A DNA stretch of 64,000 nucleotides from Paenibacillus macerans (GCF_900454495.1 NZ_UGSI01000001.1:372001-436000), one strand, 5' to 3'; counted from the stretch's first letter, positions 14,051-24,041 are shown. Translations and numbers: made by a program. The notes: a model not told the origin generated them from the sequence alone.

Positions 14051-16312
14051 ATGTCGGTGATCGAAAAGGAAGTACAAACCGTGGACAATGCTTGGAGAGG
14101 ATTCAAACCGGGCAAATGGATGAAAGAAGTGAACACCCGCGATTTCATCCAAACCAACATCAAACCTTATGAAGGCAACGAATCCTTCTTGGCGGGCGCG
14201 ACGGCCAACACAAAAGCTTTGTGGGAAATCGTGTCGCAGCTGTCCAAGAAAGAACGGGAAGCCGGCGGAGTGCTGGATGTGGACGTCAACACGCCATCCA
14301 CGATCATTTCCCACGCTGCGGGGTATTTGGATAAGGACAAGGAGCAAATCGTAGGCGTACAGGGCTCGGCCCCATTCCAACGCACGATTCGCCCGTTCGG
14401 CGGGATCAATATGGTCATCAACTCCTGTAAGGCTTATGGCTATGAACTGCCGCAGGAAATTATAGACTTGTTTACGCATATTCGCAAAACGCATAACCAA
14501 GGCGTTTTTGATGCTTATACATCGGAGATGAGAGCGGCTCGTAAAGCCGGCATTATTACCGGGCTTCCCGACGCTTACGGCCGCGGCCGGATCATCGGCG
14601 ACTACCGCCGGGTGGCGCTGTACGGCGTGGATTTCCTGATCAAGCAAAAACAACAGGAACTGAAAGCTCTCGAAGTGGATGTCATCGACGAGGATGTGAT
14701 CCGCCTCCGCGAAGAACTGTCCGAACAAATCCGTGCGCTCGGCGAACTGAAACAGCTGGGCGAAATGTACGGATTCGATATTTCCAGACCGGCAAACAAT
14801 GCCAAAGAAGCTTTCCAATGGCTGTATTTCGGTTACCTGGCAGCCGTTAAGGAACAGGACGGGGCCGCAATGTCCCTCGGACGCGTATCCTCCTTCCTGG
14901 ACGCTTACATCGAACGCGACCTGGCCGAAGGAACGCTGACGGAAGAAACGGCGCAAGAACTGGTCGATCATTTCGTCATGAAGCTGCGGATCGTGAAATT
15001 CCTGAGAACTCCGGAATACAACGAACTGTTCAGCGGCGACCCGACTTGGGTAACGGAATCGCTGGGCGGCATGTCGGTGAACGGCAAAACGCTCGTTACG
15101 AAAAACAGTTTCCGCTTTCTGCACACGCTGTACAATCTCGGCCCGGCTCCGGAACCGAACCTGACGGTGCTTTGGTCGGAACAACTGCCTGACGCGTTCA
15201 AGAAATATTGCGCCAAAGTATCGATCGAGACCAGTTCGATCCAATACGAAAACGACGACCTGATGCGTCCGATCTACGGCGACGATTACGGCATTGCCTG
15301 CTGCGTGTCGGCGATGGAAATCGGTAAACAAATGCAGTTCTTCGGCGCCCGCGCCAACCTGGCCAAGGTGCTGCTGTACGCCATCAACGGCGGTAAAGAC
15401 GAAAAATCCGGCGTCCAAGTCGGTCCGGAATATCCGGCGATCACGTCCGAGTATCTCGACTACAATGAAGTCAAGAAACGTCTGATTCCGATGATGGAGT
15501 GGCTGGCTAAGCTGTATGTCAACGCGCTGAACGTCATCCACTACATGCACGATAAATATTGCTACGAACGGATCGAAATGGCGCTGCACGACCGCGACAT
15601 TCTGCGGACGATGGCCTGCGGTATCGCCGGCTTGTCCGTAGCGACCGACTCGCTGAGCGCGATCAAATACGCCAAAGTCAAACCGATCCGCAACGAAAAC
15701 GGCATCGCCGTCGACTTTGAAATCGAAGGCGAATTCCCTTGCTACGGCAACAACGACGACCGTGTCGACCAAATTGCGGTTGAACTCGTGGAAACGTTCA
15801 TGGGCATGATCCGCAAACACAAAACTTACCGTAACTCGCTGCCGACGCAATCGATCCTGACGATTACCTCGAACGTCGTATACGGTAAGAAAACGGGGAC
15901 TACGCCGGACGGACGCAAAGCGGGCGAACCGTTTGCGCCGGGGGCCAACCCGATGCACGGCCGCGACAAGAAAGGCGCGCTGGCTTCCTTGAGCTCCGTG
16001 GCCAAACTGCCGTACGAACACAGCTTGGACGGCATTTCCAACACGTTCTCGATCGTGCCTAAGGCGCTGGGCAAAGAACTCGACGCCCGCAAATCGAATC
16101 TGGTGTCGATGATGGACGGCTACTTCGGCAGCAAAGCCCATCACCTGAACGTCAACGTATTCGATCGCGAAACGCTGCTGGATGCGATGGATCATCCGGA
16201 AAATTATCCGCAGTTGACGATCCGCGTATCGGGTTATGCGGTGAACTTCATCAAGCTGACCCGCGAACAACAGCTGGATGTCATCAACCGGACATTCCAC
16301 GGCAAAATGTAA
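14051..16312 (+). CDS. pflB: formate C-acetyltransferase (pyruvate formate-lyase)
   Basis: A 753-residue glycyl-radical enzyme splitting pyruvate plus CoA into formate and acetyl-CoA. The catalytic Cys-Cys pair is C417-C418 (GIACCVSAME). The glycyl-radical residue is G728 in RVSGYAVNF near the C-terminus. The ATG at 14051 follows GGAGGG; an ATG at 14036 would place the ribosome-binding site inside the gene. Four FNR-type sites lie upstream. The activating enzyme gene follows after a stable hairpin. Confidence 0.97.
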   Translation: MSVIEKEVQTVDNAWRGFKPGKWMKEVNTRDFIQTNIKPYEGNESFLAGATANTKALWEIVSQLSKKEREAGGVLDVDVNTPSTIISHAAGYLDKDKEQIVGVQGSAPFQRTIRPFGGINMVINSCKAYGYELPQEIIDLFTHIRKTHNQGVFDAYTSEMRAARKAGIITGLPDAYGRGRIIGDYRRVALYGVDFLIKQKQQELKALEVDVIDEDVIRLREELSEQIRALGELKQLGEMYGFDISRPANNAKEAFQWLYFGYLAAVKEQDGAAMSLGRVSSFLDAYIERDLAEGTLTEETAQELVDHFVMKLRIVKFLRTPEYNELFSGDPTWVTESLGGMSVNGKTLVTKNSFRFLHTLYNLGPAPEPNLTVLWSEQLPDAFKKYCAKVSIETSSIQYENDDLMRPIYGDDYGIACCVSAMEIGKQMQFFGARANLAKVLLYAINGGKDEKSGVQVGPEYPAITSEYLDYNEVKKRLIPMMEWLAKLYVNALNVIHYMHDKYCYERIEMALHDRDILRTMACGIAGLSVATDSLSAIKYAKVKPIRNENGIAVDFEIEGEFPCYGNNDDRVDQIAVELVETFMGMIRKHKTYRNSLPTQSILTITSNVVYGKKTGTTPDGRKAGEPFAPGANPMHGRDKKGALASLSSVAKLPYEHSLDGISNTFSIVPKALGKELDARKSNLVSMMDGYFGSKAHHLNVNVFDRETLLDAMDHPENYPQLTIRVSGYAVNFIKLTREQQLDVINRTFHGKM

Positions 16313-16342
16313 TCCCATTTCCTGCATACAGGCAGCCGATTT

Positions 16343-16367
16343 CAGGTTGAACCTCCGGTTCAACCTG
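16343..16367 (+). other. perfect 11-bp hairpin between pflB and pflA
   Basis: CAGGTTGAACC/GGTTCAACCTG has a 3-nt loop and no T tract. It probably stabilises the 3' end of pflB mRNA or lowers pflA expression, since catalytic amounts of PflA suffice. That role is inference. Confidence 0.6.
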
Positions 16368-16387
16368 CCACAGAAAGGGTGACGAAA

Positions 16388-17143
16388 ATGCTAAAAGGTC
16401 GCATACATTCATTAGAAACTTTCGGAACGGTCGATGGCCCGGGTATTCGCTTCGTGCTCTTCATGCAAGGCTGCCTGCTGCAGTGCCAGTACTGCCATAA
16501 TCCAGACACCTGGAACCTGTCGGGCGGAAAAGAAATGACGGTAGAGGAAGTGCTCAGCGAAATCGAACCCTACCTGAACTACTACCGCCCGTCCGGCGGA
16601 GGGCTCACGGTCTCGGGCGGGGAAGCGACACTGCAAGCCCCGTTCGTGACCGAGCTGTTCCGGGAAGCGAAGAAACGCTGGAACCTTCATACTACGCTGG
16701 ATACAAACGGGTATAATGAAGGGGATAAAATCCGCGACCTGCTGGATGTGACCGACCTCGTACTGCTCGATTTAAAGCATATCGACAACGAAAAGCACAT
16801 CAAGCTGACCGGCAAACCGAACGACCGGATGCTGAACATGGCCCGCTGGCTGTCCGATCATGGACGGAGCATGTGGATCCGCCACGTATTCGTGCCCGGC
16901 ATCCATGACGACGAACAAGATCTGCGGGAGCTTGGGCGGTTTATCGGCAGCTTGCAGGGCGTTGAGAAGTTCGAGATTCTCCCGTACCACCAAATGGGGA
17001 TCTACAAATGGCAGGAGCTTGGCTGGGATTATCCGCTTGACGGCGTTCCATCGCCGACGGAGGAACAAATCGAATGGGCGTACCGGATCATTCATGAGGG
17101 AGAACGGGAAGCGGCAGAGCAAAGAGAAGTTCATGTCAATTAA
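16388..17143 (+). CDS. pflA: pyruvate formate-lyase activating enzyme (radical SAM)
   Basis: A 251-residue radical SAM protein that installs the glycyl radical on PflB. The [4Fe-4S]/SAM motif C-LLQ-C-QY-C lies near residues 30-36. GGGLTVSGGEATLQ (the GGE SAM-binding motif), TTLDTNGY and DLVLLDLKHID follow as in the family. Length matches. I chose the ATG at 16388, because GAAAGGGTG at 16373-16381 fits it better than the GTG at 16379. A terminator follows. Confidence 0.95.
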   Translation: MLKGRIHSLETFGTVDGPGIRFVLFMQGCLLQCQYCHNPDTWNLSGGKEMTVEEVLSEIEPYLNYYRPSGGGLTVSGGEATLQAPFVTELFREAKKRWNLHTTLDTNGYNEGDKIRDLLDVTDLVLLDLKHIDNEKHIKLTGKPNDRMLNMARWLSDHGRSMWIRHVFVPGIHDDEQDLRELGRFIGSLQGVEKFEILPYHQMGIYKWQELGWDYPLDGVPSPTEEQIEWAYRIIHEGEREAAEQREVHVN

Positions 17144-17171
17144 CATGACGTAAAACTTAATAATCTTGACC

Positions 17172-17220
17172 AAAACGGTTAAATCGGACAATTATATGTC
17201 AGGTTTAACCGTTTTCATTT
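17172..17220 (+). terminator. intrinsic terminator of pflBA
   Basis: A 12-bp inverted repeat AAAACGGTTAAA/TTTAACCGTTTT with a 20-nt loop is followed by CATTTTG. Confidence 0.8.
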
Positions 17221-17264
17221 TGTCTTTTGGATGATATTATCCCTCTAAAAGAAAAATGTCCTCC

Positions 17265-17293
17265 TTACCAAAGAAGAAGACGCTTTCTATAAT
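17265..17293 (+). promoter_or_regulatory. sigma-A promoter of the carbohydrate ABC operon
   Basis: TTACCA-N17-TATAAT (17265-17270, 17288-17293) lies 46 bases before the solute-binding protein gene. The -35 is weak, which fits activation by the AraC-type response regulator downstream. Confidence 0.5.
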
Positions 17294-17338
17294 GGGGGTG
17301 TAAGTGAATCTACCGCGTTTGAGGAGGGGTCTAGAAAT

Positions 17339-18727
17339 ATGAGGAAAAGTTTGCTGCTGTTGCTGTCTTTGATTTTTATCGCCTCCGCGCTGCTCGCCGG
17401 CTGCGGATCATCAGGCAACGGGGGGAATAAAGCTCCGGCGAACGAAGGGCAAGGGACCGAGAATAAGGGGAATGCCGGATCCGGGACAGAGACAAGCAAT
17501 GAACCGTTCGAGATTACGATTCGCCACACGCAAGTCGGGGAATCGAAGAAGTTCCGGTTAGCGATGCTCGAGGATATCGTCAAGCAGACGGAAGCGGCCG
17601 TCCCTGGCCTCACGATCAAGCTGGATGCGGTGGACTCCGAAGTCAACCGCAAGGAGAAGCTGCGCGGCGAAATGGCCGCCGGGAAACCGCCGGAAATCTT
17701 CGACGTGTTCGGCAGCCCGGATGCGGCACTGTATGCCAAAGAGGGCTTGATGCTCGATTTGACGCCGATTATCGAAGAGCTTGGCATCAAGGATAAATTT
17801 ACGACCCTCGATCCGTTTACCCATGACGGCAAAGTGTACGGACTGCCGATCGGCGGATCGATCGAAGGTTTCTTCTACAATAAAGAATATTTTCAGCAAA
17901 AAGGGCTGCAGGTGCCCAAAACGCTGGGCGAACTGGAGCAAATCGCCGAGAAGATCAAGGCCGACGGCAAAATTCCGTTTGCGCAAGCCTCCAAGGACGC
18001 CTGGATTCCGTTGATGACCACCAACAATTTATGGTCGTATTACGCGGGGCCTGAAATTACGTACGGGTTCAAAAGCGGCGCGACAAAATGGACGGACGAA
18101 AATATGGTTAAAGCGATCGCCAAACACCAGGAATGGGTGCAAAAGGGATATTTCAAAAAAGGCGAGCTGGGCTTTGAATACGCGGACATGCGAAATCAGA
18201 TCATCACGGGCGAAGCGATGATGATGATGGACGGCTCTTGGGCCAACTCCGTCTTCCGCGATCCCGAGCAGGCCGGCGACATGGTCGGTAAAATCGGCTA
18301 CTTCAACATGCCGCCGCTAAACGAAGGCGACCCGGTCATCGTCATGCAGGACGCCAACAACGGTTACGGCTTCTCCAGCGCCGTCGCTGAAGATCCGCGG
18401 AAGCTGGCGGCCGTCAAAGAGTTCATCAAAAACATGTGGACGGAAGAAATGCAGCTGCGCGGCCTTAAAGAAGACGGCGTGCTGCCGGCGATGAAAATGG
18501 ATCTTGAGCAAATGAAAACGGCGTCCGATGATCCGCTTATGCAGGACATTTTCAAGGGCGTCAGCGAAATCGGGACCTCGTTCCCGGCGTTTGACGCTCT
18601 GGTGCAGGCTGATGTCAATACGGCGCTGAGCATGGGGATTCAGCAAATTATCGGCGAAGAAATCAAGCCGGAGCAAATGCTGGAAAACGTCCAGGCCGCA
18701 CAGGATGCAGCCAACGCCGTAGAGTAA
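17339..18727 (+). CDS. extracellular carbohydrate-binding lipoprotein (ABC importer)
   Basis: A 462-residue family 1-type solute-binding lipoprotein. The signal sequence ends in LLAGCGSS (lipobox Cys near residue 22), followed by a Gly/Asn/Glu-rich linker and a periplasmic-binding fold with typical ITGEAMMMMDGSWANS and EEMQLRGLKEDGVLPA segments. It delivers sugar or oligosaccharide to the two permeases downstream. No ATPase gene is present, so a shared MsmK/MsmX-like ATPase elsewhere is implied. The GH3 hexosaminidase downstream suggests amino-sugar or chito-oligosaccharide; this is inference. Confidence 0.9.
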   Translation: MRKSLLLLLSLIFIASALLAGCGSSGNGGNKAPANEGQGTENKGNAGSGTETSNEPFEITIRHTQVGESKKFRLAMLEDIVKQTEAAVPGLTIKLDAVDSEVNRKEKLRGEMAAGKPPEIFDVFGSPDAALYAKEGLMLDLTPIIEELGIKDKFTTLDPFTHDGKVYGLPIGGSIEGFFYNKEYFQQKGLQVPKTLGELEQIAEKIKADGKIPFAQASKDAWIPLMTTNNLWSYYAGPEITYGFKSGATKWTDENMVKAIAKHQEWVQKGYFKKGELGFEYADMRNQIITGEAMMMMDGSWANSVFRDPEQAGDMVGKIGYFNMPPLNEGDPVIVMQDANNGYGFSSAVAEDPRKLAAVKEFIKNMWTEEMQLRGLKEDGVLPAMKMDLEQMKTASDDPLMQDIFKGVSEIGTSFPAFDALVQADVNTALSMGIQQIIGEEIKPEQMLENVQAAQDAANAVE

Positions 18728-18748
18728 CCGATCACGAATGAATTTTGG

Positions 18749-18788
18749 CAAGGGCGCCGCTCGCCTCGATGGCGAGGGGGCGCCTTTG
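18749..18788 (+). terminator. attenuating hairpin between binding protein and permease genes
   Basis: A long GC-rich stem pairs CAAGGGCGCC with GGCGCCTTTG and inner CTCGCC with GGCGAG, and has almost no T tail. It is likely a partial terminator or 3' mRNA stabiliser giving more binding protein than permease. Confidence 0.6.
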
Positions 18789-18812
18789 CTCCCGACTACG
18801 GAGGTTATTGGC

Positions 18813-19697
18813 ATGAACAAAGCGCTTAGAAATCCCCTGCTGTACGTGCTGTTTGTTTTACCGGCTTTTGTGCTTTTTCTGGCTTTCTTTATATATCCGA
18901 TTTTTACCGCCATTAATCACAGCTTTGCCAGCTGGAACGGAATCTCGAAAAATCTAAGCTATATCGGTCTGGACAATTACGCCACGGCCATGCATGATAA
19001 AGCTTTTTGGAAATCGGTGCGCAACAACGCGTATTTCATCCTGTTTTCCTGCCTGATCCAGGTGCCGCTGATCGTCTTTTTTTCGCTGCTGATCGCGAGT
19101 GTGAAAAAGCTAAAAGGCTTGTACAAGACGGCCGTGTTTATGCCGTCCATCATGTCGACCGCCGTCATCGGCATTTTATGGGGGTTCATCTATAACCCGG
19201 ATTTCGGGCTGATGAACAAGGTGCTGGGCATGTTCGGGATTCCGCCGGTCTATTGGCTGTCCGACAAAAATTGGGCGATGCTTTCCATTCTGATTACCAA
19301 TGCCTGGCAGTGGACAGGTTTCTACATCGTGATGGTGCTGGCGGCGATCCTCGCCATTCCGCGAGAGCTGGAAGAAGCGGCGGCGATCGACGGGGCGAGC
19401 GGGATTCAGCGGGCGTTAAAAATCACGATTCCGCTCATCATGCCGATCATTTCCGTCGTCATCATGCTGTCGGTCGCCGGGGCGATGAAAGCGGCGGACA
19501 TCGTGCTCGTCATGACCAAAGGCGGTCCGGCGGGATCGACGGACGTGATGGCGACGTATATGATCCGCTACGCGATCACCAGCTTCCGCCACGGCTTCGG
19601 CAACGCGATCGCGGTGCTCATTTTCGTGTTTACGATCCTCATTACGGCGGCGTACCAGCTCTTCGTCTCCAGACGAACGGAAAGGATTGAATATTGA
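18813..19697 (+). CDS. carbohydrate ABC transporter permease (MalF/UgpA type)
   Basis: A 294-residue membrane protein with about six helices. The EAA loop IPRELEEAAAIDGASGIQRA that docks the ATPase starts near residue 181. The ATG at 18813 follows GGAGG by 8 bases; the longer open frame upstream runs through the hairpin and is not coding. Its stop overlaps the start of the next permease (TGATG). Confidence 0.92.
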   Translation: MNKALRNPLLYVLFVLPAFVLFLAFFIYPIFTAINHSFASWNGISKNLSYIGLDNYATAMHDKAFWKSVRNNAYFILFSCLIQVPLIVFFSLLIASVKKLKGLYKTAVFMPSIMSTAVIGILWGFIYNPDFGLMNKVLGMFGIPPVYWLSDKNWAMLSILITNAWQWTGFYIVMVLAAILAIPRELEEAAAIDGASGIQRALKITIPLIMPIISVVIMLSVAGAMKAADIVLVMTKGGPAGSTDVMATYMIRYAITSFRHGFGNAIAVLIFVFTILITAAYQLFVSRRTERIEY

Positions 19698-20524
19698 TGA
19701 GAGCGCTCAAAAAAACGATCCCGCATATTTTTCTGATGGCTTATTTGCTCGTCATTTTATATCCGTTTCTGTTCGTGTTGTTTTCTTCGGTCAAAAGCGA
19801 CAACCAGGCGATCGCTGCAAACCCGTTTGGGCCGCCGGGCTCGATCATATTTGACAATTACGTCAACGCCTGGGTGAACGCCAAGATCAGCACGTATTTT
19901 TTCAACAGTTTGTATATTGGCGTATTGTCGGCCTGTCTGTCCATCCTGCTGGCGGCGATGCTGGCGTTCGCGGTAACGCGGATGCGCTATGGCCGGATCA
20001 GCATGGTCATCTTTCAGCTGATTTTGCTGGGGATGCTGATTCCGAACAACTCGCTGTTGCTGCCGATTTACGGAATGATGCGCAGGCTGAACGTGCTCGA
20101 CACGCATCTGGCGCTCATTTTGCCCTATGTGGCGAATGCGATTCCGCTTTCGGTCATTATCCTGGCCGCCTTCATGCGCTCGATCCCCGGGGAGATCGAA
20201 GAAGCCGCCGTCATGGACGGGCTCGGCTCCGCCAGGCTGTTCGCGCGGATCATCGTTCCGCTGACCGTTCCGGCTATCGTCACGGTGTTTATCGTCAATT
20301 TTCTCGGGAACTGGAACGAGTTTTTGCTGGCGAACTACTTTTTGTCCAGCGACGAGCTGCGCACGCTGCCGGTAGGCATGGTCGGTTTCCGCGACGCCTA
20401 CAATACGAACTATGCCCAAATGTCGGCCGGGATTGTGTTCAGCGTGCTTCCCGTCATGATCATTTACGCCGTGCTGCAGGAAAAAATTATTGAAGGGGTG
20501 ACGGCGGGAAGCGTTAAAGGATAA
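19697..20524 (+). CDS. carbohydrate ABC transporter permease (MalG/UgpE type)
   Basis: A 275-residue membrane protein with six predicted helices and the EAA motif IPGEIEEAAVMDGLGSARLF. It is translationally coupled to the first permease by a TGATG overlap. Together they form the membrane channel of a sugar importer. A gap of 78 bases separates it from the sensor kinase. Confidence 0.92.
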   Translation: MRALKKTIPHIFLMAYLLVILYPFLFVLFSSVKSDNQAIAANPFGPPGSIIFDNYVNAWVNAKISTYFFNSLYIGVLSACLSILLAAMLAFAVTRMRYGRISMVIFQLILLGMLIPNNSLLLPIYGMMRRLNVLDTHLALILPYVANAIPLSVIILAAFMRSIPGEIEEAAVMDGLGSARLFARIIVPLTVPAIVTVFIVNFLGNWNEFLLANYFLSSDELRTLPVGMVGFRDAYNTNYAQMSAGIVFSVLPVMIIYAVLQEKIIEGVTAGSVKG

Positions 20525-20602
20525 GCGGCGGCGTGGTAAAATGAGGTAAAACGCCTAAGTAGACGTCAAGCATATTCGCTCAAAGCATGGGAGCTGCCGC
20601 CG

Positions 20603-22447
20603 ATGAATCTGCGCATTAAATTGTTTACCGCCTTTTTGGGGCTTGTCATTATTCCTTTGTTTATTTTGGGGATTATTACGTTTTGGGTCACGTTCCGTTC
20701 GATCGAAACGAAATACAGCCAGCAGGCCGAATATTCGCTGAAGGCGATCGGCTACAGCATCAAAAGCGCGCTGCATGAAATGGACAACGTAACCGACAAC
20801 GGCATTGCCAAGGGCGTGTTCCAGGATGCGCTGGTGGCGAAGGATCCGGATTCGCAGGATTTGACGGCGACAACCCAACTGGAGCTCAACGCCAACCAGC
20901 GGAACTTCCGTTCCCTGCTGTACAGCCATCCCGCCATCGATTACGCGTTCTTGTACAATCTCCACGGCGGGGAACGCTCGAATGTCATCGCGATTTTTAA
21001 CAAGGAAAATTTTCAGACACTGCCCTACGAAAAATTCAAAGAGCATCCTTTATATAATGAAGTGATGGCGTTAAACGGGATGCCGAAGTGGATCGGTCCG
21101 CACGAATATCCGGAACTGACCGGGTCGGACAGCGTGTTCACGCAGATTCGGCTGATCAAGAAGCTGAGCAATCTGGAGCGTGTGGGCGTGCTGGTGGTGC
21201 AGATCAAAAACTGGGAGTTCGAAAAGATTTTTCAAAACTTGAATCTGGGCAGCAGTTTGCAGGATACCCGGTTTATGCTGGTCAACGATCAGGGGCTTAT
21301 TTTGTACGATTATCAGGCGGAGCTGGATGGCCGGCAAATCGGGGAGTATGTTTCGCACAAATGGCGGTTCCCCGCAAGCTATCACAGTTTCAAAGGGAAA
21401 TTTGACGGGCAGGAAAGCGTCATTTCGATCTATAAGCTGCAGGATTACCCCTGGAGCCTGGTGTCGGTGACTTCCTGGAGTTATTTGTCCCGGGAGGTGA
21501 CGACGTTCGCCAAATGGTTTGTGGCGATCATTTGCGTGTGCGTGCTGACGGCGATGCTGTTTAACGTCCTGTTCATGAACCGGATTACCGGAACGATCGG
21601 CGTGATCGTGCGTTTCATGCGCAAGGTCGAAAGCGGCGATTTGCAAGCCCGGGTCGACGAAAAGGGCGACGACGAGCTGCTGCTGCTGCAAAAAGGCTTC
21701 AACAATCAAATGGCCAAAATCAATGAATTGTTCAAGCAGGTTAAGCGGGAGCAGCTGCAGAAGGCCAATGCCGAGCTCAGGGTGCTGCAGGCGCAAATCA
21801 AACCGCATTTTCTGTTTAATACGCTGGAATCGATCAACGTGCTTGCCGTGCAAAACGAAGGGCGCAAGGTCAGCGAAATGGTCGTCCGCCTTGCCAGCAT
21901 TTTGCGCATCAGTATCCAGGGGCGGGAAGAGATCGGGCTGAGCCAGGAAATCGAGCATTTGCGCAATTATTTGGAGATCCAGAAGTTCAGGTTCGACGAC
22001 TTGTTTGATTATGAAATCAACATTCCGGATGAGATGCTGAATTGCCGGGTGCTTAAATTGACGCTGCAGCCGCTGGTGGAAAACAGCATTCAGCACGGCT
22101 TTGAAGGAATTGAGTATAAAGGCAGGATCACGGTAACGGGGAGCATGGAACAAGACCGGATTTTGCTGAAGGTAGCGGACAACGGAATTGGGATGACGAG
22201 CGAACAGCTGGCGACGATTCAATACGCGGATCTGGGGGAACCGGCTTGCGAGACGGTGGCGCCTTATCCGAGCCATGAGCGGCGGGGGCTGGGGCTGCGC
22301 AGCGTGTATGATCGGCTAAGATTTAAGTACGGCCGCAAATACGGCTTGTTTATTTGCTCGCAGCCCGGACACGGAACGATCATTCAATGTGTGATACCTA
22401 AATACGGGGCGGGTGATGAGGATGCGTCTAAAAGCGCTGCTGGTTGA
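20603..22447 (+). CDS. two-component sensor histidine kinase, YesM type
   Basis: A 614-residue membrane kinase. TM1 is near residues 8-32, an extracellular sensor region of about 265 residues follows, and TM2 is near 300-322. Then come a HAMP linker and the His_kinase domain with the phospho-acceptor in KPHFLFNTLESIN (H402), then the HATPase_c domain with VENSIQHGFEG, VADNGIGM and GLGLRSVYDRL. Located in a sugar ABC operon, it probably senses the extracellular sugar or the loaded binding protein. It overlaps the response regulator gene. Confidence 0.93.
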   Translation: MNLRIKLFTAFLGLVIIPLFILGIITFWVTFRSIETKYSQQAEYSLKAIGYSIKSALHEMDNVTDNGIAKGVFQDALVAKDPDSQDLTATTQLELNANQRNFRSLLYSHPAIDYAFLYNLHGGERSNVIAIFNKENFQTLPYEKFKEHPLYNEVMALNGMPKWIGPHEYPELTGSDSVFTQIRLIKKLSNLERVGVLVVQIKNWEFEKIFQNLNLGSSLQDTRFMLVNDQGLILYDYQAELDGRQIGEYVSHKWRFPASYHSFKGKFDGQESVISIYKLQDYPWSLVSVTSWSYLSREVTTFAKWFVAIICVCVLTAMLFNVLFMNRITGTIGVIVRFMRKVESGDLQARVDEKGDDELLLLQKGFNNQMAKINELFKQVKREQLQKANAELRVLQAQIKPHFLFNTLESINVLAVQNEGRKVSEMVVRLASILRISIQGREEIGLSQEIEHLRNYLEIQKFRFDDLFDYEINIPDEMLNCRVLKLTLQPLVENSIQHGFEGIEYKGRITVTGSMEQDRILLKVADNGIGMTSEQLATIQYADLGEPACETVAPYPSHERRGLGLRSVYDRLRFKYGRKYGLFICSQPGHGTIIQCVIPKYGAGDEDASKSAAG

Positions 22448-24041
22448 CGATGAAATTCATATTTTGAGCAATTTGTCGAAAATATTGCCTTGGCAGGATA
22501 TGGGGTTTGAAATCGTCGGTTTGGCCCGGAACGGCAAGGATGCGCTGGAAGCGGCGAACTTGCATCGTCCCGACTTGATCTTGAGCGACATTCGCATGCC
22601 GGTCATGGACGGCATCACGCTGCTGCAAAAAATTCGCGAGCTGAATTTTCCCTGCGAATTTTTGCTTTTGACGGGGTATCAGGAGTTTGAATATGCAAGA
22701 ACGGCGATCCGCTACGGGGTCAAAGATTACATCTGCAAGCCGATCCATTATGCCGAGCTGGAGGAAACGGTAGGCCGCATCGCCGGCGAAATTCGGGAAA
22801 AACGCAAAACGCTGGGCATGGAGAAACGCCTCCATCAGGCCAGGGATTTGGCCGCCGAAAATTTCCTGCTTCATGCGCTGCTGGGACAGGAAACGGAAAA
22901 CGGCGCCTTGTGGGAGGAGGAGGAAGAACCAGCGGAAGAGCGGCGTTATGCCGTTATGCTGCTGGATTTCGAGGGCTACTCGCATCATTCCCTGCCCTGG
23001 AGCGCACATGAACGGAAAGCTTGGAATTTGCGGACCAAACACGCGATCAAAGAAATTTTTGGCGGCGTTTTCCCCGCGGGGGCCACGGTGCTGCAAATTC
23101 GCGAGGGGGAATGGTGTCTGGTGGTCCCGGCCAAGCCGGACAGCCCGCCGATCACGAAACGGTCGCTGCTCCCCGGGTTTGAACGCCTACGTCAGCGGCT
23201 CCGGGAAGGGGGCGAGGATGGCCTTGCGGTCCGTTTCTGCCTGGAACCGCGGCCGCAAGCGGCTCAGGAGCTGCGCGCCGCGTACAACCGGTTGCAGCAA
23301 ATGCTCATCTTGAACCCGCCGGAGGAATGGTTTTTGGAGGCCGGGGGAGGACGTGCGGAGGACTTAAGGGAAATCTGGCCCGCGGAGGATTCGCGGATGC
23401 ACTGGCGCTGGATCGAGCTGCTTGGCAGCGGCCTGCGAAGCGGAAATCAGGAGGTGCTGGAGCAGGTGGTGGCGGAGCTCAAACGGTATGTCGGGCACGC
23501 GGATGAGCACCATGCGTACGCAGCCGTTAAACTGCTGCATTACTTGCTGATCCATCTGCTGCGCGAAATGCGCGAACTGCAGATGCTGCCTGGCGAGCAG
23601 GAGGAAGCGTTGTGGCAAAGGCTGCAGCGCTCGCTTGATCTTAAGGATCTGCTGTCCCTGATCGTGTCGTTGATCGGGCAGTCGCGAGCCTGCCTCTCCT
23701 CCAAAAAGACCTCCGAACTGCTGATGATGACCGCGCAAAACTACATTCAGCGGCATTTGGGCGATGATTTCGGCATCGAGGAACTGGCCGATCACCTCGG
23801 GATCAGCACGAGTTATTTCTGCCTGCTGTTCAAAAACCACTTCGGGGAAACGTTCGTGGAATATTTGACCAAACAGCGGATCGAATTGGCCAAATGCCTG
23901 CTGCGTGAAAGCGAACGCTCGATCGCGCAAATCGGCAGCGAAATCGGGTACCAGGAGCGGCGCTATTTTACCAAAGTGTTTCAAAAATATACCGGGATGA
24001 CGCCTTCCGATTACCGTCTGAAGGAGACAAACGCATCCTGA
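22422..24041 (+). CDS. response regulator with AraC-type DNA-binding domain, YesN type
   Basis: A 539-residue regulator. The N-terminal receiver domain has acidic pocket VDDE and phosphorylated D56 in ILSDIRMPVMDG. A long variable middle region is followed by a C-terminal double helix-turn-helix of the AraC family (FGIEELADHLGISTSYFCLLFKNHFGETF ... SIAQIGSEIGYQERRYFTKVF), here given as two separate segments. In-frame starts at 22413, 22416 and 22422 are possible. I favour 22422, with GGGGCGGG 9 bases upstream. It overlaps the kinase gene by 26 bases and probably activates the ABC operon promoter at 17265. Confidence 0.9.
   Translation: MRLKALLVDDEIHILSNLSKILPWQDMGFEIVGLARNGKDALEAANLHRPDLILSDIRMPVMDGITLLQKIRELNFPCEFLLLTGYQEFEYARTAIRYGVKDYICKPIHYAELEETVGRIAGEIREKRKTLGMEKRLHQARDLAAENFLLHALLGQETENGALWEEEEEPAEERRYAVMLLDFEGYSHHSLPWSAHERKAWNLRTKHAIKEIFGGVFPAGATVLQIREGEWCLVVPAKPDSPPITKRSLLPGFERLRQRLREGGEDGLAVRFCLEPRPQAAQELRAAYNRLQQMLILNPPEEWFLEAGGGRAEDLREIWPAEDSRMHWRWIELLGSGLRSGNQEVLEQVVAELKRYVGHADEHHAYAAVKLLHYLLIHLLREMRELQMLPGEQEEALWQRLQRSLDLKDLLSLIVSLIGQSRACLSSKKTSELLMMTAQNYIQRHLGDDFGIEELADHLGISTSYFCLLFKNHFGETFVEYLTKQRIELAKCLLRESERSIAQIGSEIGYQERRYFTKVFQKYTGMTPSDYRLKETNAS

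Noticed and set aside
13991..16363. A 790-codon open frame on the minus strand opposite pflB, and similar long antisense frames opposite adhE (11626-13791) and nirB (6592-8619).
   Set aside because: The plus-strand genes are certain. The antisense products are Arg/His-rich with no domain resemblance, as expected from codon bias in this base composition.
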